NCBI GenBank assembly: GCA_023249275.1
Contig: JAHFCV010000139.1
Location: 1-6,232, forward strand
DNA length: 6,232 nucleotides
Origin: Candidatus Methanoperedens sp.
GTDB taxonomy: Archaea; Halobacteriota; Methanosarcinia; Methanosarcinales; Methanoperedenaceae
Direction: 5' to 3'
Positions 1 through 5,469 of this stretch are shown in pieces (within the stretch, counting starts at the first letter, position 1; each line of letters opens with the position of its first letter). The position numbers and the translations under genes are program-made. A model generated the notes under the pieces. The model made no database searches. It had not been told where the DNA came from and worked only from the letters and a program-made list of their open reading frames with translations.

Positions 1-69
1 GAGATAATCGTGAATGATGGAAAGATAAAATCAAATGTAAATGATAAAGAGGTATGCACATGGAAATGA
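1..69 (+). CDS. xseA: Exodeoxyribonuclease VII large subunit, C-terminal end (partial)
   Basis: The first frame is open from base 1 to a TGA at 67-69 and encodes 22 residues, EIIVNDGKIKSNVNDKEVCTWK. The 5' part lies outside the window. The short G-K-I-x-S-x-V pattern resembles the usual C-terminal end of XseA, and the frame runs straight into an xseB gene, the normal partner. ExoVII is a cytoplasmic nuclease that degrades single-stranded DNA; XseA carries the catalytic and DNA-binding parts. The frame overlaps the start of xseB, which suggests translational coupling. The identification rests mostly on this context because only 22 residues are visible. An unrelated upstream gene is possible but less likely. 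Confidence 0.7.
   Translation, partial: EIIVNDGKIKSNVNDKEVCTWK
49..53 (+). promoter_or_regulatory. Ribosome binding site deciding the xseB start
   Basis: GAGGT lies inside the end of the xseA frame. In-frame ATG codons follow at 54, 60 and 66. The site touches the first, is 6 nt from the second and 12 nt from the third. Spacing therefore favours ATG 60 as the start of xseB. Confidence 0.55.
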
Positions 70-281
70 GTTTTGAGGAATCGCTTTTAGAGCTTGAAGG
101 TATAGTGGAAAAACTTGAGAAAGGGCAGCTTTCCCTTGACGAGAGCCTGATGCTTTTTGAGAAGGGGATAAAGCTTGTGAGGGAATGCAACGATAAGTTG
201 AAAAATGCACAGCAGAAGGTGGAGCAGTTGATTGAAGAGAATGGTGAGATGAGGACGGAGAAGTTTGAGGCGGAGGAGTAA
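60..281 (+). CDS. xseB: Exodeoxyribonuclease VII small subunit
   Basis: XseB is the small helical subunit of exonuclease VII. It forms a complex with XseA that degrades single-stranded DNA into oligonucleotides in repair. The protein is 73 residues from ATG 60, or 75 from ATG 54, close to the usual 70-80 of the family. The family pattern is clear: S-F-E-E-S-L-x-E-L-E, then I-V-x-K-L-E-K-G-x-L-S-L-D-E-S-L, then F-E-K-G, followed by a charged helix with N-x-K-L-x-x-A-Q-Q-K-V-E. The tail is acidic (ends EAEE). The whole chain is predicted as an antiparallel helical pair. The start at 60 is chosen from the GAGGT at 49-53. The gene overlaps the end of xseA, so the two are probably one operon. No terminator was seen after its stop. 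Confidence 0.93.
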   Translation: MEMSFEESLLELEGIVEKLEKGQLSLDESLMLFEKGIKLVRECNDKLKNAQQKVEQLIEENGEMRTEKFEAEE

Positions 282-286
282 GCAGA

Positions 287-314
287 TAGTACTAAATAAG
301 TAGTACTAAATTAG
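287..314 (+). repeat. 14-bp tandem repeat with two 8-bp palindromes
   Basis: Two adjacent 14-bp units, TAGTACTAAATAAG (287-300) and TAGTACTAAATTAG (301-314), differ at one base. Each begins with the perfect palindrome TAGTACTA (287-294 and 301-308), so the dyad centres are 14 bp apart. The array ends seven bases before a TATA-like run and lies upstream of the LamG/HhH gene. Its position would suit binding by a dimeric transcription factor, but this is inference. A chance duplication in AT-rich spacer is the alternative. Confidence 0.6.
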
Positions 315-334
315 CACCACTATATATATTGGTG
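315..334 (+). repeat. Short inverted repeat flanking the TATA-like run
   Basis: CACCA (315-319) and TGGTG (330-334) are perfect reverse complements with a 10-base loop that is almost entirely alternating TA. The stem is only 5 bp and no T-tract follows, so it is a weak terminator candidate for xseB. Equally it could be a protein-binding dyad centred on the TATA element. Confidence 0.35.
321..329 (+). promoter_or_regulatory. TATA-box-like element, putative archaeal promoter
   Basis: TATATATAT sits about 36-44 bases upstream of the ATG at 365. With the usual archaeal spacing of about 25 bp from TATA to initiation, transcription would begin near 350 and leave a leader of about 15 nt that still contains the GGTGG at 353-357. 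The bases just upstream (GCACCAC) do not look like a purine-rich BRE, which weakens the call. Confidence 0.45.
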
Positions 335-352
335 TCACAAACATCATCCTAT

Positions 353-357
353 GGTGG
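353..357 (+). promoter_or_regulatory. Ribosome binding site of the LamG/HhH gene
   Basis: GGTGG ends 7 nt before ATG 365 and resembles the archaeal GGTG-type Shine-Dalgarno core. An in-frame TAG at 359-361 rules out any earlier start in this frame. The lack of a signal peptide is therefore not caused by a missed upstream start, barring a sequence error. Confidence 0.5.
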
Positions 358-364
358 TTAGACA

Positions 365-2083
365 ATGTCAAAAATCTTACAAATCCAGCCTGATAGCAAT
401 ACTGTTTTGTTGGATAATTTTAACGGCACTACTAAAGGAACAGGTTTCGGCGCGTTGAATTATGGAGAAAGCTTACCTAATTTGGGACAGGCAGTTAATC
501 TTCCGAAAGGCGCTTATATTAAGTATGCCTTCTCTCCCTGGTATCGCTGGAATGGTGCTCATAAGTTTGATATAAATGAGGTGGCTCCGGGGGTACTTAC
601 TGAAGGGACAGTAGAAATGTGGATAAAACCACGGCAATACCCAGCGTATATATTGGAATTTAATTGGAATGATCTAACCTCCCGTCCATCTGGCGGTACC
701 ATTTTAACTCTTGATATAAATGCCGATGGCAAACTGGCATATAATAGTTGGGGTGGGTACATGGATAAGAAGCCTGTTGGAAAAATGACAATCCCTTTAA
801 ACAAGTGGACGCATGTGGCAGTAAGCTGGAGCCCTAAAGGAACCAAGTTGTATGTTAATGGTTCAGTTGATGCATATGTGGATGTAAATGTCTGGCCTGC
901 TTTTAGCGGTACTGTGTTTGCGTACCTGAACAGATTTTGGGGTGAAAGTGATTTTGGACTCATCGATGAATTCCATGTATCAAAAGTTGCAAGGACTGAT
1001 GAGGAAATTCGATTGCATGCTAATATCCAACCCATGGAAAGTGTGATTTTTGATGACCAGTTTGAAGGCTCAACATTGAGTTCTGATTGGGTAATAAGCA
1101 CGGGCAAGGGCAGCCACTCACTTACCGATAATCCGGGATACCTGCGTTACATAATTGATGCTTACGGCTGGCCGAGTGGTGGCGATGCAAAACCTCTACA
1201 GCTTATTCGTCCATTTTATGGAGACAGGTGGATTCTTAAAACAGCGATAACCTATAACATGCGTCCTGCGGAGCCAACAAACAACCGCACCATGCATTTC
1301 TTCATTAGGGTACCAGGTGCTACCGGGGCGACAATTATATACATAGGCCGTAGCGTGGGTGTAAACGATGCTAATCCAGGTTCGAACGCAATGTCCCTGT
1401 CTGCTGGCAGTAATAATGAACCCATATTCTTCCCCAATTCACCAAATCCCCTACCTACTGAGAGATGGTATTTGGAGATAGAGCGTAACAAGGATTACGT
1501 CGCCATCAGGGCAAGCACCGGCGGCGATGATTCAACCTTTAAATATGTACGTGAATATACATTCCCTCCAGGCTCTTTCGGAAATGAGCAGGAAATCAAA
1601 ATATACGGTACTGGTTGGTATGGTTCAAATAATCCCCCAGGTTATGTCGACTTTGATTTTATCAAGGTAGTAGGAAATCCTCCACCACCGCCTGAAAATC
1701 TTCCAATCAGGGATATTGAGGGCGTAGGTGATGCCTATGCTGAGAGACTTGAAAGACAAGGAATTAAGACCATCAAAAACATGGCTTTAGCAAACGTGTT
1801 ATCTCTCCATAAAAAAGTCGGTATCCCTTTGTTTAAACTTTACGTTATTAAAAGAAGGGCGACACTTGCATTGGATGTTAAAATAGATAAAGCATTATTT
1901 GGCAATATACTGCAAATGCAGTTGGGTGAAATTATAGCTATGCCAGACGAAGAATTGAGCCTGAAAGCAAACCAGCCTGTTGAGACGACATCCAACTTAA
2001 AGAGGGATATCTCAACACTTCTAATCTGCTTAGACAATGCGATTGTCAAAGCTTTGACGCTGGAGGATATCAGTCCAATTTAA
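365..2083 (+). CDS. LamG-like / beta-sandwich protein with C-terminal helix-hairpin-helix
   Basis: Function is unknown; the domain layout can be read. Residues ~12-220 form a LamG (concanavalin-like jelly-roll) domain: G-T-V-E-M-W-I-K-P at 81-89, W-T-H-V-A-V-S-W at 148-155, L-Y-V-N-G at 162-166 and the closing G-L-I-D-E-F-H-V-S at 198-206. Residues ~225-437 are a second beta-rich, aromatic-rich domain, probably another carbohydrate-binding-type sandwich, with a clear W-Y-L-E-I-E strand at 368-373. Five prolines (439-443) link to a helix-hairpin-helix (I-E-G-V-G-D-A-Y-A-E-R-L, 451-462) and a helical tail. HhH folds usually bind DNA or mediate protein contacts, while LamG domains usually bind glycans or proteins. 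There is no signal peptide, no membrane segment and a single cysteine (554), so the protein is cytoplasmic or leaves by a non-Sec route. An in-frame TAG at 359-361 fixes the start. The 5' end is AT-rich (45 of 120 G+C at 361-480, against 70 of 120 at 5161-5280 in cobA), which may hint at separate origin, although the middle is not. Possibilities such as a component of a tail-like particle or a cell-surface adhesin are speculation. Confidence 0.85.
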   Translation: MSKILQIQPDSNTVLLDNFNGTTKGTGFGALNYGESLPNLGQAVNLPKGAYIKYAFSPWYRWNGAHKFDINEVAPGVLTEGTVEMWIKPRQYPAYILEFNWNDLTSRPSGGTILTLDINADGKLAYNSWGGYMDKKPVGKMTIPLNKWTHVAVSWSPKGTKLYVNGSVDAYVDVNVWPAFSGTVFAYLNRFWGESDFGLIDEFHVSKVARTDEEIRLHANIQPMESVIFDDQFEGSTLSSDWVISTGKGSHSLTDNPGYLRYIIDAYGWPSGGDAKPLQLIRPFYGDRWILKTAITYNMRPAEPTNNRTMHFFIRVPGATGATIIYIGRSVGVNDANPGSNAMSLSAGSNNEPIFFPNSPNPLPTERWYLEIERNKDYVAIRASTGGDDSTFKYVREYTFPPGSFGNEQEIKIYGTGWYGSNNPPGYVDFDFIKVVGNPPPPPENLPIRDIEGVGDAYAERLERQGIKTIKNMALANVLSLHKKVGIPLFKLYVIKRRATLALDVKIDKALFGNILQMQLGEIIAMPDEELSLKANQPVETTSNLKRDISTLLICLDNAIVKALTLEDISPI

Positions 2084-2094
2084 AATTCAAAGAT

Positions 2095-2108
2095 AGGCGC
2101 ATTCGCCT
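2095..2108. terminator. Short hairpin between convergent genes
   Basis: AGGCG (2095-2099), loop CATT, CGCCT (2104-2108): a perfect GC-rich 5-bp stem lying 12 bases after the stop at 2083 and 10 bases before the end of the converging radical SAM gene. Being symmetrical, it could act on both transcripts. No T-run follows on either strand, and archaeal termination normally relies on T-runs, so this may only be a 3'-end structure. Confidence 0.35.
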
Positions 2109-2117
2109 GATAATCCC

Positions 2118-3920
2118 TCAGCGCCGTTTCCTTCTCCCTATCAAACACTTCCGCCCCTCCCCAATCAACTCCTCCTTTCCCGCCATCATCAGCCCTTCAT
2201 ACACAAACCCATAATTCCTATCGTCCTTATATTGCAACAAGGCGCGCTGTATCCTCTTCTCCCTTCCTTTCGCCACATGCACTTTTTCCAAGGTGAAAGG
2301 ATTTATGCCCGTATAATACATGCACGTAGAAGCAGTCATGGGCGTGGGCGTGAAATCCTGCACCTGTTCTGTATAGAGGTTATTATCTCGTATGTACTCA
2401 GCAAGTTCAACCATGTCCACCACTGTGCATCCGGGGTGCCCCGACATGAAATATGGGAGGAGGAATTGTTTTTTACCAAGTTCCGTATTCAGATTTTCAA
2501 ATTTCTTCTTGAATTCCTCAAACACTTTTTTTGCGGGCTTGTGCATGATATCCGTGACATGCTGCGTTACGTGCTCAGGTGCCACTTTGAGATGCCCGCT
2601 GACATGGTGCTCGCAAAGCTCCGGAAGATAACCGGATGAATCTGCCAGCACGAGGTCATAACGAATACCTGAGCCGATGAACACTTTTTTAACGCCAGGA
2701 ATCTCACGAAGGCGCCGCAGGAGTTCAACCTGTTTTTCATGACCTGTATCAAGGCTCTTGCATAAAGGATAAATGCATATTTTATCAGCACATACGCCCT
2801 GTGTATCCCAGCGCGCGCAATGCAGCATGTACATATTGGCTGTCGGTCCTCCCACGTCCTGCACAATGCCTTTGAAATCAGGCATCTTTGTCATTCTTTT
2901 TACCTCGCGCACAATAGATTCGATACTTCGGCTCTGCACGAGCCTTCCCTGGTGATGCGTCAGGGCGCAAAAAGAGCATGCCGCAAAGCATCCTCGGTGG
3001 CTTACTATCGAAAACTTAACAGGAGCAAGCGCAGGTATGGGTTTTTTATACGAAGGATGCGCCATCCTTGTGAAGGGTAATTCATACACATGGTCTAATT
3101 CTTCAGACATTAAAGGCATGGAGGGCTTATTCTGGATGATTACGGTTTTCGGATGCGCCTGTGCCACAGGCTTTCCTCGAACAGGGTCCTGCTCCTGATA
3201 ATGCAGGTTGAAGGCTTTTGAGTAAAGAGTTTTATCCTGTGAGACTTCAGTAAATGACGGTATCTCAACATAACCCTCATGCCCTATGGAGCGCCATTTG
3301 CTTATTTCCATTTTTACGGTTGTTCCGGGAATATCGGTGATATTTTTAATGTCTTCGCCTTTTGATAATCGTGCTGCAATCTCAACCACCTGCCTCTCGC
3401 CCATCCCGAACACAAGCATATCTGCCGGCGCATCCGCAAGAATGGACTGTCGCACCGAGTCCTGCCAGAAATCATAATGGGCAAACCGCCGCAGGCTTGC
3501 CTCGATGCCTCCAAGCACTATGGGAGTATCGGGGAAAATCGAATGCAATTTATCAGAATAGACTATTGCAGCGCGGTTTGGTCGCTTTGGAATACCGCCG
3601 GGTGAATAAACATCATCGCTGCGTATTTTCAGGTTGGCTGTATAATTATTCACCATGGAATCCACGTTGCCGGAAGTAACACCGAAGAACAATCTGGGTT
3701 TTCCAAGCTTCTTGAAATCAGCATCACTCTTCCAATCGGGCTGGGCTATGATGCCAACGCTGTAACCTGCATCCCATAGCACTCTGCCGATTACCGCAGC
3801 GCCGAATGAGGGATGGTCAACATAGGCATCGCCTGTTACGAGGATTATATCAAATTCCTTGATTCCAAGCTCTGCTGCTTCACGCAGGGACATGGGAAGG
3901 AAGTGAGGCTGGCTTTTCAT
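2118..3920 (-). CDS. ygiQ: YgiQ-family radical SAM protein (UPF0313)
   Basis: This is a 600-residue member of the YgiQ family of radical SAM proteins, whose substrate is not established. The N-terminal third has the family block F-D-I-I-L-V-T-G-D-A-Y-V-D-H-P-S-F-G (23-40), then G-G-I-E-A-S-L-R-R (137-145) and F-G-M-G-E-R (171-176). The radical SAM core begins with C-x3-C-x2-C at Cys311, Cys315 and Cys318, which should hold the 4Fe-4S cluster that cleaves S-adenosylmethionine. D-V-G-G-P-T at 355-360 follows. Cys368, Cys377, Cys382 and Cys387 form a second cysteine group, also typical of the family, that might bind another metal or cluster. V-A-P-E-H (446-450) and the Q-D-F-T-P-T-P block (521-527) complete the signature. 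The tail is basic (ends RRKRR). It is shorter than the roughly 740-residue enterobacterial YgiQ. A stop four codons upstream (3930-3932) limits the start to 3920. The best ribosome-site match (GTGAT at 3935-3939) lies 14 nt away, so initiation may depend on coupling to hemD, 28 nt upstream. Last gene of the cluster. Confidence 0.93.
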   Translation of the reverse strand: MKSQPHFLPMSLREAAELGIKEFDIILVTGDAYVDHPSFGAAVIGRVLWDAGYSVGIIAQPDWKSDADFKKLGKPRLFFGVTSGNVDSMVNNYTANLKIRSDDVYSPGGIPKRPNRAAIVYSDKLHSIFPDTPIVLGGIEASLRRFAHYDFWQDSVRQSILADAPADMLVFGMGERQVVEIAARLSKGEDIKNITDIPGTTVKMEISKWRSIGHEGYVEIPSFTEVSQDKTLYSKAFNLHYQEQDPVRGKPVAQAHPKTVIIQNKPSMPLMSEELDHVYELPFTRMAHPSYKKPIPALAPVKFSIVSHRGCFAACSFCALTHHQGRLVQSRSIESIVREVKRMTKMPDFKGIVQDVGGPTANMYMLHCARWDTQGVCADKICIYPLCKSLDTGHEKQVELLRRLREIPGVKKVFIGSGIRYDLVLADSSGYLPELCEHHVSGHLKVAPEHVTQHVTDIMHKPAKKVFEEFKKKFENLNTELGKKQFLLPYFMSGHPGCTVVDMVELAEYIRDNNLYTEQVQDFTPTPMTASTCMYYTGINPFTLEKVHVAKGREKRIQRALLQYKDDRNYGFVYEGLMMAGKEELIGEGRKCLIGRRKRR

Positions 3921-3948
3921 ATTGTTCGCTTATAATCACTTTCAGGAT

Positions 3949-4719
3949 TTAACAATCATGCTTTTTGCATTCAAGGATCAAATCCTCAAAAGTATACTGT
4001 TCCGGCATCACTTTAACTTCTATCCCGAATCCAGATAAAATATCAGCCGTGGGTTTGCCTATCGCTGCAACGGTCTTTTCATTCATGACCCTGATAATTT
4101 CATCCTTCACTCCCATTTCCCCAGCAAGCCCCATAAAATTCCTCACCATCATTGAACTTGTAAATGCAAATATGTCCACTTCCCCAGCAAGCGCCCTCTT
4201 CATCAGCGCAGTGTGCCTCTCATCCCTCGGACTAATTATCTGGTACACCTGTGTCTCATGAACAACAGCGCCCTTTTCCAGGAGCCCCTCCACAAGCTCA
4301 GGCGCCCCGTGGCTGCTTCGGGCAATCTCGATAACCGCACCTTCGATTCCGCTAATGTGTTCCACAAGCCCCAGCGAACTATACGAGTCAGGTATAATAC
4401 TTACACGAATTCCGATTTTTTGAAGGGCTTTTTTAGTCATCGGACCAATCGCAACCACATGGGCATTATTTAAATGTTTGATGAACTCATCAGGCTCATC
4501 AAGTTTTAAAAGTGTGAACTCAACCCCGTTTGCGCTTGTGAATATTACGTAATCCACTTCCCCTCTCATGACGCGCTCAACAAACCCCGAAAAATTAGCA
4601 TCGGTCTTATCCACAACGTCAATCATGGGAGCGATAATCGTATCGAACCCCATTGATTTTGCGAGTTTGACAGACTCTGCCAGATATCCGGCAGGTCTCA
4701 TAATTGCAATTACTTTCAT
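3949..4719 (-). CDS. hemD: Uroporphyrinogen-III synthase
   Basis: HemD closes the linear hydroxymethylbilane made by HemC and inverts ring D, giving uroporphyrinogen III, the last common precursor of all tetrapyrroles. The protein is 256 residues, normal for the family, which is poorly conserved in sequence. The two-lobed plan shows as repeated half-motifs: V-I-F-T-S-A-N-G-V (58-66) and F-A-F-T-S-S-M-M-V (184-192) in the lobes, then V-V-A-I-G-P-M-T-K-K-A-L (88-99) and V-A-A-I-G-K-P-T-A (217-225), with the typical ending Y-T-F-E-D-L-I (242-248). The first residues M-K-V-I-A-I-M-R-P match the usual first strand and support the start at 4719. It begins 12 nt after the cobA stop, with no strong ribosome site, so translation is probably coupled to cobA. 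A cytosolic enzyme. The call is strengthened by hemC and cobA next door. Confidence 0.93.
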   Translation of the reverse strand: MKVIAIMRPAGYLAESVKLAKSMGFDTIIAPMIDVVDKTDANFSGFVERVMRGEVDYVIFTSANGVEFTLLKLDEPDEFIKHLNNAHVVAIGPMTKKALQKIGIRVSIIPDSYSSLGLVEHISGIEGAVIEIARSSHGAPELVEGLLEKGAVVHETQVYQIISPRDERHTALMKRALAGEVDIFAFTSSMMVRNFMGLAGEMGVKDEIIRVMNEKTVAAIGKPTADILSGFGIEVKVMPEQYTFEDLILECKKHDC

Positions 4720-4731
4720 CGCTATCTTTTC

Positions 4732-5469
4732 TTAACGAGCTAATTCATGGTGAAGTTTTACCACATCACCGATTACCGTTATAGCAGGCGCCTTCACCTT
4801 TCGCTGCTTACAGAGCCCAACTATGTCAGCCAGTGTCCCGATAGTGACTCTCTGGTCAGGGCGCGTGCCTCTCTCAATAACTGCCACAGGTGTGTCAATG
4901 GATTTACCATATTTTATTAATTCTTTCACATTGCGCGGAAGCATGCTGATGCCCATAAGAATAACAAGTGTTCCCTCAAAGCGTGCAAGAAGCTCCCAGT
5001 CAAGACCTGTTTCTTCTTTTGTCGGGTCTTCATGCCCGGTGATAAAAGTCACCATGGAAGCGTAATCCCGATGGGTAACCGGAATCCCTGCATAAGCAGG
5101 AACTGCAATTGCAGATGTTATTCCGGGTACGATTTCAACCTCCACACCTTCTTTTACAAGCACCTGCGCCTCTTCTCCCCCGCGCCCGAAAAGATAAGGG
5201 TCTCCGCCCTTGAGGCGCACCACGACTTTGCCTTCTTTTGCCCGCTTCACCAGCAGTTCATTTATCTGCCACTGGGAAAGCTTGTGATTCCCGGCATATT
5301 TGCCTACATCGATTTTTTCTGCAGATTTCGGCAGCATATTGAGAATTGCCTCTCCAGGAAGCTGGTCGTAAAGGATGACCTCAGCGCTCTCGATAAGCCG
5401 TTTTGCCTTTATTGTCAGAAGCTCGGGGTCACCAGGACCTGAGCCCACAAGATAAACTTTCCCTGTCAT
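4732..5469 (-). CDS. cobA: Uroporphyrinogen-III C-methyltransferase (SUMT)
   Basis: SUMT transfers two methyl groups from S-adenosylmethionine to uroporphyrinogen III at C2 and C7, making precorrin-2. This is the branch point to siroheme, cobalamin and, in methanogen-type archaea, F430 and heme by the siroheme route. The 245-residue protein is a single-domain SUMT without the CysG oxidase/ferrochelatase part. Signature segments: V-Y-L-V-G-S-G-P-G-D-P-E-L-L-T at 5-19, V-V-R-L-K-G-G-D-P-Y-L-F-G-R-G-G-E-E at 83-100, V-P-G-I-T-S-A at 114-120, the G-I-P-V-T-H-R region at 128-134 and L-M-G-I at 171-174. These form the SAM- and substrate-binding cleft of the tetrapyrrole methylase fold. Start 5469 is supported by GAGG 5 nt upstream, inside hemC. 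It overlaps the hemC end by 41 bp and is followed by hemD after 12 nt. Some annotations would label it sumT. Confidence 0.96.
   Translation of the reverse strand: MTGKVYLVGSGPGDPELLTIKAKRLIESAEVILYDQLPGEAILNMLPKSAEKIDVGKYAGNHKLSQWQINELLVKRAKEGKVVVRLKGGDPYLFGRGGEEAQVLVKEGVEVEIVPGITSAIAVPAYAGIPVTHRDYASMVTFITGHEDPTKEETGLDWELLARFEGTLVILMGISMLPRNVKELIKYGKSIDTPVAVIERGTRPDQRVTIGTLADIVGLCKQRKVKAPAITVIGDVVKLHHELAR

Noticed and set aside
287..314. Tandem repeat as a CRISPR fragment
   Set aside because: The units are 14 bp, directly adjacent with no spacer, and only two copies are present.
315..334. Intrinsic terminator for xseB
   Set aside because: The stem is only 5 bp, the loop is 10 bases and no T-run follows; kept only as an inverted repeat.
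559..1107. 182-codon minus-strand frame inside the LamG/HhH gene
   Set aside because: No motif or ribosome site was recognised, and the plus-strand frame shows clear LamG patterns over the same bases.
2232..3679. Several plus-strand frames opposite the radical SAM gene
   Set aside because: They are scattered, overlap each other and have no protein pattern, while the minus strand is a complete YgiQ-family gene.
3921..3948. A TATAA-like stretch before the radical SAM gene as an internal promoter
   Set aside because: It lies only about 10-15 bases before the start codon, so transcription would begin inside the gene; co-transcription with hemD is simpler.
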